Assembly: GCF_000372745.1 (NCBI RefSeq)
Contig: NZ_KB889664.1
Coordinates: forward strand, 366,802 to 430,801
Direction of reading: 5' to 3'
Length of the DNA: 64,000 bases
Source: Embleya scabrispora DSM 41855
GTDB taxonomy: Bacteria > Actinomycetota > Actinomycetes > Streptomycetales > Streptomycetaceae
The notes beneath the pieces were generated by a model, which saw only the letters and a program-made list of their open reading frames with translations, searched no databases and was not told where the DNA came from. Of this stretch, positions 17,827 through 26,933 are shown piece by piece. Both the position numbers and the translations under genes were made by a program. Within the stretch, counting starts at the first letter, position 1. Every line of letters begins with the position of its first letter.

Positions 17827-18321
17827 AGGAGGAGCCCTGATCGATCGTGCGAGGGGCCGACGTCGGAATGCGGCTTCCGATCCGGCGGAAGTGGTGGCCG
17901 GGGGCTACGCGGCCGGTCCGGTCGGGGCGTGGCCCGACCGGGGCGGACCGCGTCGGTCGGGGATCCTCGGTTTCTGACGGCGGTGGCGCCGCCCGGACGG
18001 TGAACGCCGAGCCACTCCGCCGAGGTGCCCGGTCAGTCTGGCAAAAGGGGGAAGAGCACTCACGGACGCAAATCTCCTCTTCGAACACAGAGAGCAAAAA
18101 TTGTCCGATTTATGTAGATATTGCGAAGGTCGGATATGACCACGATCACAGATTGGGCAGGGCTGAGGATGGGAAAAGGTGTGCGGTTGCACCCTCGTCG
18201 GCGGGCGCCGGGTAGCGGGCGAATCCGACACCGTGAGCACGCCATCACGCGGCTGAGGGAGCCGGATGGCCGACCGGGAATCGGGTGGACGACAGCACGT
18301 CGATCGATCGAGGAAGTGGAC
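17827..18321. other. Intergenic stretch with AT-rich patch
   Basis: Mostly featureless GC-rich sequence, but 18060-18135 is distinctly AT-rich and probably carries the promoter of the toxin-antitoxin-like pair. An ATG at 18136, preceded by GAAGG, is in frame with the antitoxin and could be an alternative, much longer start. Confidence 0.4.
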
Positions 18322-18609
18322 ATGCAGGCGGAGGACGCGAGGCTGTTGCACACACGCGTCGGCGGGCGGTTCGTGGACCTTCCCGGGACGCTCGACGGTA
18401 TCCGGGAGGCATTGCCCGAGGACCGGCGCGAGGAATTCGACCGCGCCGTGGGATCGGTACCGCTTGCGCACGTACCGCTGGTGGCGGCGCGATGGGGTCT
18501 GCCGGCGGAGGCGGTCCGGGAGGACGAGGCGTTGCTCGCAGGACTCGAAACCGGCAACGGGTCGGGCTTCGTGGGGCTGCACGAACCCGGCAAGGAGGCC
18601 CGAGGATGA
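18322..18609 (+). CDS. Putative antitoxin (DUF6247-like)
   Basis: The 95-aa protein contains a segment resembling DUF6247 antitoxin-like proteins (TLDGIREALPEDRREEFDRA) and a flexible acidic C-terminal half. ATG 18322 follows GAGGAAG; an in-frame ATG at 18136 is an alternative. Its stop overlaps the next start (ATGA), the normal arrangement of type II toxin-antitoxin operons. Assignment as antitoxin rests mainly on this coupling and the toxin-like neighbour. Confidence 0.6.
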   Translation: MQAEDARLLHTRVGGRFVDLPGTLDGIREALPEDRREEFDRAVGSVPLAHVPLVAARWGLPAEAVREDEALLAGLETGNGSGFVGLHEPGKEARG

Positions 18610-18854
18610 GCTTTCGGATGTGGTTCGCCGAGGACGCACAGTCCAGCCTGCATGCCCTGCCGTCCGAGACACGCAGACGCTTCGACGCGGAACTGGGGCG
18701 GCTTGCCGAGGATCCGTACCGCCTGGACTCGATCCCGATCACCGGAGGCGACTTCCGCCACGTGCTCCTCGCCGGCTGCATCGCCGCCTACCACGTCGAC
18801 GAGGACGCCCGGCTCGTCTCGCTGATTCGTATTCAGGGCCCGCCGCCGGCCTGA
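18606..18854 (+). CDS. RelE/ParE-type toxin-like protein
   Basis: The 82-aa protein has the helix-helix-beta build of RelE/ParE toxins: LPSETRRRFDAELGRLAEDP, then a beta sheet GDFRHVLLAGCIAAYHVDED and ARLVSLIRIQG. Such toxins cleave mRNA on the ribosome or poison gyrase; which applies here cannot be told. Translation is coupled to the upstream gene by ATGA. A long hairpin follows 55 bp after the stop. Confidence 0.65.
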   Translation: MSFRMWFAEDAQSSLHALPSETRRRFDAELGRLAEDPYRLDSIPITGGDFRHVLLAGCIAAYHVDEDARLVSLIRIQGPPPA

Positions 18855-18909
18855 ACCCGTTCACGCCCACGCCCATGGCGGCCGGTCGTCGGTCGGGCCG
18901 ACGGGCGCG

Positions 18910-18965
18910 GGACGCGAACAGTCGGCTCGTCGCCTCGCGGGGCGCGAGGCCGACTGTTCGCGTCC
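18910..18965 (+). terminator. Long compound hairpin after the toxin-like gene
   Basis: A perfect 16-bp stem (GGACGCGAACAGTCGG / CCGACTGTTCGCGTCC) encloses a second 7-bp stem (CCTCGCG / CGCGAGG). It is a strong terminator candidate for the pair at 18322-18854. The 367 bp from 18966 to the DUF2243 start show no gene. Confidence 0.8.
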
Positions 18966-19332
18966 GGTCAGGTTGTGCACAGGCCGACGACGGGGTGCGG
19001 GCCTTCGGTTTCCAGGCGGTATTCGCCGCATCCGCGATATCCAAGGCAGGTCGGCCGGCCGCGAACTGCGATCGTCCTACCGACGGCGTGCCATTCCATA
19101 GCTGATGCTTGCCGGGCGGTTCGGCGGGTAACGCTGGGAACGGTCGGCCACCGAGGCGCTACTCCTCGAATCCACGGGAGAGACGGACGCTTGCGACATG
19201 GCCTCCCACGGCGTCCGCTCCGAGGATACGGCGGACACGTGTTCGCGGTGGAGCAGGCGGGAACCGCGTCGCGGGAGCAAGGGGCGACGCGGGAGGCAGG
19301 CCGTTCGCACAGTCGACAGGTGGGGAGAACGG

Positions 19333-19902
19333 ATGATGGCCGGCACGGCGGGCAACACCCGGGCGAGCAACACGGCGTCGAACAGTCTCCAGTTGCCGGG
19401 AATCGTCCTCGGGGTCGGCCTCGGCGGGTTCGTCGACGGCATCGCGCTCCATCAACTCCTCCAGTGGCATCACATGCTCACCAGTACCGACCACGACCGC
19501 ATCGGGGTGAAGTACTACAACCCGAGAACGGTGTCCGGGCTGGAGATGAACACGGTGTGGGACGGGATCTTCCACACCGTGTGCTGGATCGCCGTCCTGC
19601 TGGGGCTGGCCATCCTCTACTCGCGAGTCACGCACAACCGGCGGGCGGTGTGGGCCTCGCGCGTCCTGTGGGGCTGGATCATCGTCGGCTGGGGCCTGTT
19701 CAACCTGGTCGAGGGCATCCTGGATCACCAGATCCTGGGCATCCACCACGTCCACGGCGGTCCCCACCAGGCATGGTGGGACGCCGGGTTTCTCGCCCTG
19801 GGCGGGCTCATGGTGATCGGCGGTCACCTCCTCCGGCGCAGCGGCCGGCCGTTCGACCCCGAGGCTTCCCGCAGCGCCGAACGGGCCGGAGGCCGCACCT
19901 GA
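19333..19902 (+). CDS. DUF2243 membrane protein
   Basis: The 189-aa integral membrane protein has four helices. The DUF2243 signature is GLGGFVDGIALHQLLQWHHM near 33-52, followed by HVHGGPHQAWWDAGFLALGG. His and Asp residues in the helices suggest a metal or haem-related role, but none is proven. ATG 19333 (or ATG 19336) follows GGGGAGAAC. Its stop overlaps the ctaG-like start (TGATG), so the two are co-translated, a pairing seen in other actinomycetes. Confidence 0.85.
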   Translation: MMAGTAGNTRASNTASNSLQLPGIVLGVGLGGFVDGIALHQLLQWHHMLTSTDHDRIGVKYYNPRTVSGLEMNTVWDGIFHTVCWIAVLLGLAILYSRVTHNRRAVWASRVLWGWIIVGWGLFNLVEGILDHQILGIHHVHGGPHQAWWDAGFLALGGLMVIGGHLLRRSGRPFDPEASRSAERAGGRT

Positions 19903-20747
19903 TGGACGGCACACACCCCATGCATCATCACGGTGGCGGCGGTGGCGGCGGCCTGCCCTCGGAGGTGCCGATCGCCGTGGTCCTGCTCGCCGTCGCGGGC
20001 GGTTATCTGCTCGCCGCGCGCCGCGCCCGGCGCCGCAACCCGGCCCAGGGTCGGCACCCCTGGCGGACGGTCTCGTTCCTCGCCGGGATCGCCCTGGTCG
20101 CCGTCGCACTGCTGCCACCGCTGGGGCCCGCCGCGCACACCGATTTTCGCGGGCACATGGCTCAGCACATGCTCATCGGTATGTACGCGCCGATCGCACT
20201 GGTACTGGCCGCGCCGATCACGCTCGCGCTGCGCGCCCTACCACCCACCCACGCCCGGCGGGTGACGGCCCTGCTGCACAGCCGGCCCGCCCGGGTGCCG
20301 GCCCACCCGGCGGTCGCCCTGCTGCTGAGCACCGGCACGCTGGGGCTGCTGTACTTCACGCCGCTGTACAACACCGCCATGGGCCACCCCGCGGGGCACT
20401 GGCTGATGAACGCCCACTTTCTGGCCTCCGGATGCCTGTTCGCCTACGCCATCGCCGGCCCCGATCCCGCGCCCGCGCGGCCCGGAGTGCGGGCCCGGCT
20501 GGTGTACCTGGGCATAGCGATCGCGGTGCACGCCTCGATCGCACAAGCCATGTACGGCGGATTCCTCGTGGACATCCACGCGCCCATCGACCGGGTGCGG
20601 CAGGGCGCGGAGATCATGTACTACGGCGGGGACATCGCCGAACTCCTGCTCGCCGTCGCGCTGGTGGCCACGTGGCGACCCGAACGCCGGACCGGGGCGA
20701 GACGGCTGCCCGGACGCCCGAAGGCGGCTGCGGCACACGCGCCCTGA
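19902..20747 (+). CDS. Cytochrome c oxidase assembly protein, caa3-type CtaG family
   Basis: The 281-aa polytopic protein has about seven helices. A His/Gly-rich N-terminus (HPMHHHGGGGGGGLP) precedes the membrane core with HMAQHMLIGMYAPIALVLAA, GLLYFTPLYN, HFLASGCLFAYAIAGPDPAP and VDIHAPIDRVRQGAEIMYYG. The family (Pfam Caa3_CtaG) is implicated in copper handling for terminal oxidases; the N-terminal histidines fit metal binding. It overlaps the DUF2243 gene and converges with the YbdK-type gene. Confidence 0.88.
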   Translation: MDGTHPMHHHGGGGGGGLPSEVPIAVVLLAVAGGYLLAARRARRRNPAQGRHPWRTVSFLAGIALVAVALLPPLGPAAHTDFRGHMAQHMLIGMYAPIALVLAAPITLALRALPPTHARRVTALLHSRPARVPAHPAVALLLSTGTLGLLYFTPLYNTAMGHPAGHWLMNAHFLASGCLFAYAIAGPDPAPARPGVRARLVYLGIAIAVHASIAQAMYGGFLVDIHAPIDRVRQGAEIMYYGGDIAELLLAVALVATWRPERRTGARRLPGRPKAAAAHAP

Positions 20748-20774
20748 GCGAATGATGCGAGCCGTGGATTCGCT

Positions 20775-22046
20775 TCACCGTCCGCCCGAGCCGCCTCGTC
20801 CAAGGCGCGGCTGCGCGTTTCGCCGGGGCGGTTGTCCCTGTCGCTCGCTTCGTGGGGCCGCGGTCGTTTCGGTGGCGAGCATGCCCAGAAGGGCTTCGGG
20901 GCCGCCGCGGTGCATGGCAGCGCGTTGTCGTGCGGCGCCGGTTCCCTCGGTGAGCAGTCGGTCCACCAAGGCGGTTACGCGCGGTCCGTCGCCGGCGGCC
21001 TCGAGAGCCGCCCCGACATGGTCCATCAGCCGGCCGACCAGGTCGGCGGCTCGCACACTACGGGGGATCCGCGGATCGATGAGCCTGTCGCCCAGGCCGT
21101 ATCGCGCCGCGTGCCATTGGGCCGAGGCCAGCAATTCGGGGGCGGGGGAGGACAGAGCGGCGCCGGCTCGGTCCTCGGCGATGGCCGTCGTGATCAACGC
21201 GCGTACGATCCCGGCGAGCAGCACCGCGTCGTCCACCCGTAGCTGGACGTCCATCGCTCGGATCTCGACGGTGGGATACCGCTCCGAGAGGCGGGCCTGC
21301 CAGTAGATCGCGGCGCGATCCCGCAATGCCCCGACGTCCAGGAGGTCATCCACGCGGTGGTCGTAGTCGGTGGCGTCGGCGAACAACGGTGGGATGCCGC
21401 TGACGGACCAGCGGCCGAAGACGACGGTGCGCCAACTGGCGAAGCCGGTGTCGTCGCCGTGCCACAGGGGGGAGTTCGCGGACATCGCGACCAGGAGCGG
21501 CAACCACGGCCGCAGCCGATTGATCACGGCGACCCCCGCACCGCGGTCGGGGATGCGCACGTGGACGTGCATGCCGTTGATCAACTGCTCGTCGACCAAT
21601 TGCGGGGCATCGACGTACAGGGATCGATATCGCGGCCGTGCCGTCACCGAGACCTGCCCGTCGCAGGCGAACGGCGCCGCGCCGCAGGCCGCGAGCATGC
21701 ACCCGTTCTGCTCGGCGGCGGCGGACACCGCCCGACGCATCCGCAGCAGGTGCTCGCCGACCTCGTCCAGGCTCTCGCATACCGGGGTCGCGACCTCCAC
21801 CTGGACCTGAAGCATCTCCGGCTGTACCTCGCCGTCGCGAAGCGCGGGCTGAAGATCGCTCGCCGCACGAACCGCCTCCGCCCGGGCGACCGGCTCCCCG
21901 TCGGCGGGGTTCAGCAGCAGATATTCCTCTTCGACCCCGAGTGTGATCACCTGCGAGCGCCCCGCGCCCGCCGGCCGGGCCGGAACGGGGGTTGGGGACG
22001 GTGGGCGGGCCCCGACCCGTCCGCGCAGGGAAGCGAAGTCGGGCAT
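20775..22046 (-). CDS. Carboxylate-amine ligase, YbdK / GCS2 family
   Basis: The 423-aa member of the glutamate-cysteine ligase family 2 shows GVEEEYLLLNP near residue 37, INGMHVHVRIPD, FGRWSVSGIPP and VEIRAMDVQL near 262. These enzymes make gamma-glutamyl bonds; the actinomycete YbdK branch has weak glutamate-cysteine ligase activity and an unclear natural substrate. ATG 22046 follows GAAGGAGTCACG. The C-terminus is a basic low-complexity tail. It is a single gene converging with ctaG. Confidence 0.88.
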   Translation of the reverse strand: MPDFASLRGRVGARPPSPTPVPARPAGAGRSQVITLGVEEEYLLLNPADGEPVARAEAVRAASDLQPALRDGEVQPEMLQVQVEVATPVCESLDEVGEHLLRMRRAVSAAAEQNGCMLAACGAAPFACDGQVSVTARPRYRSLYVDAPQLVDEQLINGMHVHVRIPDRGAGVAVINRLRPWLPLLVAMSANSPLWHGDDTGFASWRTVVFGRWSVSGIPPLFADATDYDHRVDDLLDVGALRDRAAIYWQARLSERYPTVEIRAMDVQLRVDDAVLLAGIVRALITTAIAEDRAGAALSSPAPELLASAQWHAARYGLGDRLIDPRIPRSVRAADLVGRLMDHVGAALEAAGDGPRVTALVDRLLTEGTGAARQRAAMHRGGPEALLGMLATETTAAPRSERQGQPPRRNAQPRLGRGGSGGR

Positions 22047-22420
22047 CGTGACTCCTTCACAACCAGGGGACCAGCGTCTACCCCGTGAGGTGTCGCCCAT
22101 GCGAGACGCGGCGTACCCCGATGCGGGAGCCCGGGGGGAGAAGGGTGACGCGGCCGCCGGTGGCCCGTCCACCGCGCCATCGGTCTCCGGGTGCCGGAGC
22201 AGTCCCGGTCCGGGGCCGGGTGCGGCCTCGTCATGGCTCTTGCCGTACGCCCGAGCACTCCGAGCAACGACGACGGCGTCCTCGGCGACGGCGAAGGCGA
22301 CGGTGACGGCCTTGCGGGTGTTGCCGACCTCTGCGCCCGCCGAGCGAACCTTCGCGGCGATCCGACGGGCCTCCCGTCGCCCCTGGGGACCCGGGTCGGC
22401 GGTCTCAGAGCCCGCGCCTC

Positions 22421-22610
22421 GTGGCCCGTCGAGTCGTACGCCGATCCCATCCGGTACGCCGCGACCGCGTCGAGTACTCGCTGACCGAAGTCGGCGCCGC
22501 CGCAGGCGTGTTGACCACGGCGATCACCGACTGGTCGATCGCGCACGTGCACGGCATCATGGCCGCGCGCCGGCGGTTCGAGGCCCGCGCGGCCGAGCCG
22601 GTGGCACCGG
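22421..22610 (+). pseudogene. HxlR-family regulator C-terminal remnant
   Basis: The frame reads VRRSHPVRRDRVEYSLTEVG, then TDWSIAHVHGIMAARRRFEA. This matches the wing and C-terminal helix of HxlR-type regulators (RVEYxLTxxG). The N-terminal winged-helix part is missing upstream. The remaining sequence between 22047 and 23053 shows no other gene; an AT-rich spot at 22870-22890 may belong to the ku promoter. Confidence 0.5.
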
Positions 22611-23053
22611 TGGAGCAGCGCCCCGAACACGGGTACCAGCCGAACACGCGCTGCCGTCCCGGTGTTCACGCGGCTTTTGCCGGGCGTGGCCTCGTCCTCT
22701 CGCGTGACACGGGTGGATCTCCACGGCGAGCGCGGACAACGCGGCCTGTGCGATCTGCCTCCGGCCTGCCCGGCGGCCCCGACGTCCCCGAGTCCCGGCG
22801 ACACGCGCGACCCCGGCGCGGCCTTGACGGCAGCGGACGCCAGGGCGGAAGTGTCGACTCCTGAGTGCGACAAAAACTAATAAAAGGGGTAAGTGGGGCC
22901 AGTGCGGGTGGTCGGACGGGTCGATCGCATCGGGGCATGCGTCGTCACGCGACTGGTCGGTCGGGCGATCGGTCGGCCGTGCCGATGGCCGGTGGTCCCG
23001 CCGTTTCGGCCGGTCGGCGTCCGCCGACCCGTTCGGCGACAGGAGGTACGGAC

Positions 23054-24163
23054 ATGGCGCGTGCGATGTGGACGGGGGTGATCAACTTCGGGTTGGTCAC
23101 CGTCCCGGTCGGGTTGTTCTCCGCGACCGAGGACCACACGATCCATTTCCATCAGCTTCAGCGCGGCACCGCCGACCGGGTCCGCAACCAGCGGGTGAAC
23201 GAGCGCACCGGCAAGGAGGTCGACTACGCCGACATCGTCAAGGGCTACGACACCGGCGACGGCCACTACCTCACCGTCGAGCCGGACGAACTCGCCGACA
23301 TCGCCCCGGGCCGCTCCCGCACCATCGACGTCACCGCCTTCGTCGACCTCGCCGACATCGATCCCATCCACTTCGACAAGACCTACTACCTCGCCCCCAC
23401 CAAACCCGAGTACGAACGCGTCTACGCCCTGCTCCTGCAAACCCTCGAACGTACGAACCGTGCCGGCATCGCCCTGTTCGTGATGCGCGGCCGCCAGTAC
23501 CTGACCGCGCTGCGCGCCCAGGGCCGGGTCCTGACCCTGGAGACACTCCACTTCGCCGACGAGATCCGCGACCCCGCCACCGAACTCGACCACCTTCCGA
23601 AGAAGACCGCGTTCAAGGACCGCGAACTCGCGATGGCCGAACAACTCGTCGAGGCGATGGCCGCGCCGTGGCGCCCCGACGAATACCACGACACCTACCG
23701 CGAACGCGTCGAGGAACTCCTGGAAAGCAAACGCCAAGGCCGCGAGATGGTCGCCGCCGAGGAGGCCCCCGAACCGACCAACGTGGTCGACCTCATGGAG
23801 GCCCTGCGCCGCAGCGTCGACTCCGCCGGCGGGAAACGCGGTGGTCGCACCGGAACGGGGAAGCGCAAGAGCGACGCCGCGAGCACCTCCGGGCGTCGCG
23901 CTGGGACGATCCGGCCACGCGGGAAGAAGGACACTCCGGCCGGCGGGAAGTCCCGGCCCGGGACGGGGGAGAAGAGTCGGAAGGGCGGCTCGGCGGCGAG
24001 GCGGACCGAGGACCTGTCCGCGCTCACCAAGACCGAACTGGCCCGCAGAGCCGCCGATCTCGACGTTCCCGGCCGGTCCCGGATGACCCGCGACCAACTT
24101 GAGGACGCCGTCCGCGACGCAGGCGACACCGCACGCCCCCGGGGGAAACGAAAGGCGTCCTGA
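23054..24163 (+). CDS. ku: Non-homologous end-joining protein Ku
   Basis: The 369-aa bacterial Ku binds DNA double-strand ends and recruits LigD. The Ku core spans about 2-260 (WTGVINFGLVTVPVGLFSAT, YYLAPTKPEYERVYALLLQ, LHFADEIRDP, FKDRELAMAEQLVEAM). A Lys/Arg-rich linker and a C-terminal helix-turn-like segment (LTKTELARRAADLDVPG) follow, as in the longer Streptomyces Ku paralogues that bind DNA through the tail. ATG 23054 follows AGGAGG. No ligD lies beside it. Confidence 0.95.
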   Translation: MARAMWTGVINFGLVTVPVGLFSATEDHTIHFHQLQRGTADRVRNQRVNERTGKEVDYADIVKGYDTGDGHYLTVEPDELADIAPGRSRTIDVTAFVDLADIDPIHFDKTYYLAPTKPEYERVYALLLQTLERTNRAGIALFVMRGRQYLTALRAQGRVLTLETLHFADEIRDPATELDHLPKKTAFKDRELAMAEQLVEAMAAPWRPDEYHDTYRERVEELLESKRQGREMVAAEEAPEPTNVVDLMEALRRSVDSAGGKRGGRTGTGKRKSDAASTSGRRAGTIRPRGKKDTPAGGKSRPGTGEKSRKGGSAARRTEDLSALTKTELARRAADLDVPGRSRMTRDQLEDAVRDAGDTARPRGKRKAS

Positions 24164-24428
24164 ATCGTCACGACGCGACCCCGGATCCGGTGGCGCGGTA
24201 GACGAACAGGCGTCCTTGCCGTCCGTATGTCTCGGCCGAGTTCCCATGAGCCCGGTCGAACTCGGCGCCCGAGCGTGGGGATAAGCCCACCCTCGATCCT
24301 GGTGGTGCCCGGATGCCCCGCGACCGGTCGCGGGCGCGATCGTGGTCGCGTCCGTTGTCGACGCGAGACTTGCCGGTGGCGGCTCGGCCGAGCGCCGAGT
24401 GCCGGCCGGTGAAAGGGGACCGACCGAG

Positions 24429-25868
24429 ATGAGCAGGCTTCGCAGTGTGGGTACGACGTTGGCGGTGGCCTCGTTGCTGGTGGCAACCGCCGGGGCCACC
24501 GCGTCCGCCGAGAGCGGCGCGGCCCGATCGTCCGCTCCGGACGACGTGTGGCGCGCCGACGGATACGGCATGATCGTGGCGATCCGGGACGGCACGCTGC
24601 GCCAATATCAGACCACTTCGGTCGGTTGCCTGCCCGGACCCAGTGCGCGGCGCTCCGGTACCGAGCGGGGGGAGACGATGTACGACTCGACGGACGGCAT
24701 GGTCGTCGGTGTTCGGCCGGCCCGGCGTCCGAACCGGGCCGAACTCCGTTTCACGCACGCTCCCGGACACCGGGAGTTGCACCGGATCAGCGCTCTGCCG
24801 CGGACCTGTACCCGCCCACCCGCATCCGGACCCGTGGCCGCCTTCGACACCTTCTGGCAGTCGTACCAAGAGAACTATCCGTTCTTCGCGGCCAAGGGTG
24901 TCGACTGGCACGCGATGCGCGATCGGTATCGTCCACGGGTGGGGCCGAACACCACGGAGGACCAACTCTTCGCGATCATGCGGGACATGATCGATCCGCT
25001 CGACGACGCGCACGTGGATCTCACGGCCGGACCGGACCGATACTTCACCGAGACGCGTCCCGGCACCACCGCACCCACCGCCGATTTCGACCGGCGGGTC
25101 CGGGCCTACATCGTCGAACGCGACCTCGGCGGGCGGCCGCTGACCCAGTACGCGAACGGCCGTGTCGCCTACGCCGATCTGCCCGACGGGCAGGGCTATC
25201 TGCGGATCAACGCGTTCATGGCCTATCTGCCCGACCGCCCGCCGAGCTACCTCACCGACAGCGCCGAACTCGACCGCGCCCTGGACGCCTTCCTGACGCC
25301 GGATCGACTGGACCGGCTGCGCGGGTTGATCATCGACGTACGGGTCAACGACGGTGGAATGGACAACCTCGGGCTGCGACTGGCCGCCCGGCTGAGCGAC
25401 CGCCCGTACCTCGCCTACGTGAAACAGGCCCGCAACGACCCGCGCGACCCGAGCAGATTCACTCGCCCGCAGCCGATCGAGGTGCGTCCCAACCCCGAAA
25501 CCACCCGCTACACCGGGCCCGTCGCCATCCTGACCGGTGGCTCCACGGTCAGCGCGGGCGAGACCTTCGTGCAGGCGATGATGGGCCGGGCCGGTTCGAC
25601 GATCCGCATCGGTGAGGCCACCCAGGGCGTCTTCTCCGACGTCATGCAGCGCCGACTGCCCAACGGATGGCAGGCGGGTGTGCCCAACGAGGTGTTCCGC
25701 ACCCGTGACGGCCGCACCTTCGACGGCACCGGCATCCCGCCGAACGTGCTCGAACCGGTCTTCACCGAGGACGAGTTCGCCAACCACCGGGATTCGGCTT
25801 TCGATCGTGCGGTGCGCATGTTGCCCACCGGACGCGCCCCCGGCGTGTTGCCCACCGAGGCTTCCTGA
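24429..25868 (+). CDS. Secreted S41-family peptidase
   Basis: The 479-aa protein has an N-terminal Sec signal (residues 1 to about 28, AVASLLVATAGATASAESG). A helical/TPR-like segment (FDTFWQSYQENYPFFAAKG) and an S41 (C-terminal processing protease) domain follow. The catalytic Ser is S375 in GGSTVSAGE. Landmarks MRDMIDPLDDAHVDL and LRGLIIDVRVNDGG are typical, though the tricorn-like Lys is not obvious. It is probably an extracellular protease or a degraded-peptide sensor. It is not in an operon with its neighbours. Confidence 0.85.
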   Translation: MSRLRSVGTTLAVASLLVATAGATASAESGAARSSAPDDVWRADGYGMIVAIRDGTLRQYQTTSVGCLPGPSARRSGTERGETMYDSTDGMVVGVRPARRPNRAELRFTHAPGHRELHRISALPRTCTRPPASGPVAAFDTFWQSYQENYPFFAAKGVDWHAMRDRYRPRVGPNTTEDQLFAIMRDMIDPLDDAHVDLTAGPDRYFTETRPGTTAPTADFDRRVRAYIVERDLGGRPLTQYANGRVAYADLPDGQGYLRINAFMAYLPDRPPSYLTDSAELDRALDAFLTPDRLDRLRGLIIDVRVNDGGMDNLGLRLAARLSDRPYLAYVKQARNDPRDPSRFTRPQPIEVRPNPETTRYTGPVAILTGGSTVSAGETFVQAMMGRAGSTIRIGEATQGVFSDVMQRRLPNGWQAGVPNEVFRTRDGRTFDGTGIPPNVLEPVFTEDEFANHRDSAFDRAVRMLPTGRAPGVLPTEAS

Positions 25869-25951
25869 AGGATGCGATATAGGAACGCCACGTTCCGCAT
25901 GCGTGCCTACGGTGGTTTCGACCGAGCAAGCGAGTTTCAGTAGGAGACGTC

Positions 25952-26791
25952 ATGATCCTGACCGTTGGAGCAACCGCGCATTTCGGGCGGGAAACCGTGG
26001 AGGCGCTCGCGGCCACCGGTGCCAAGGTCCGGGCGTTGTCCCGGACCCCGGAGAACGCCGGCCTGCCGGCCGGGGTCGATGTCGTGCGAGGTGACCTCAC
26101 CGACGCCGCATCGCTGCGGCGGGCCCTCGACGGGGTGGCGACGATCTTCCTCGTCCTGCCGTACGGGATGGATCCACGTGCCCTGCTCGCCGAAGCGGTC
26201 GACGCCGGGGTCGGGCGCGTCGTGTTCCTGTCCTCCGGGGCGGTGGTCGACGGCGCGGATGCGCAACCCGATGTGATCGCCGCGTACCACGCGGGCGTCG
26301 AGCGGGCCGCCGTCGCGAGCGGCCTCGAATGGACGTTCCTGCGCCTGTTGTTCCCGGCCGTCAACACGCTGAGCTTCGCCATGCAGCTCAAGGATTCCGA
26401 TGTCGTCCGTGCCCCGTACGCCGGTGCCGCCGCCTCCGTGATCCACGAGCGCGACGTCGCCGACGCGGCCGCGGCCGTGCTGACCGGAGACGGTCACAGC
26501 GGACGGATCCACGACGTCACCGGCCCCGCATCCCTCACTCAGGCCGAGCAGGTGCGCATACTCGGCGAGGTGCTGGGCCGCCTGCTGGTTTTCGAGGAAC
26601 TCGACGACGCCCCGGTACGCGAGCAGATGAGCCGATTCCTCGACGCTCCGTTCGTCAACGCCCTGTTCGACCTGATGGCAGCCACCGTCGGCAGGCCCGC
26701 CCAGGTGAACGACACGGTCGAGCAACTCACCGGACGCCCCGCCCGCACGTACGCCGAGTGGGTCGCCGACCACCGCGCCGACTTCGCCTGA
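25952..26791 (+). CDS. NmrA-type NAD(P)-binding oxidoreductase
   Basis: The 279-aa atypical SDR opens with ILTVGATAHFGRETVEALAA. The usual GATGxxG reads GATAHFG, with a small change in the glycine pattern. Further features are VRALSRTPENAGLPAGVDVV and VIHERDVADAAAAVLTGDGH. The family includes NAD(P)H:quinone reductases and redox sensors. ATG 25952 has TAGGAGACGTC upstream. It stands alone. Confidence 0.87.
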   Translation: MILTVGATAHFGRETVEALAATGAKVRALSRTPENAGLPAGVDVVRGDLTDAASLRRALDGVATIFLVLPYGMDPRALLAEAVDAGVGRVVFLSSGAVVDGADAQPDVIAAYHAGVERAAVASGLEWTFLRLLFPAVNTLSFAMQLKDSDVVRAPYAGAAASVIHERDVADAAAAVLTGDGHSGRIHDVTGPASLTQAEQVRILGEVLGRLLVFEELDDAPVREQMSRFLDAPFVNALFDLMAATVGRPAQVNDTVEQLTGRPARTYAEWVADHRADFA

Positions 26792-26933
26792 CGCGGTGAC
26801 GGTGACGACCTGGCCCGCACGTTCGCGGTCGACCCGGCGAAGTAGCCCCGACGCGGCCCCTCCCGGCCCGCCACGGTGCGGTCGGGGGGCCGATGCTCGC
26901 CGGATCCGCAGGCGCCATTGCGCGGCCCTGCCG

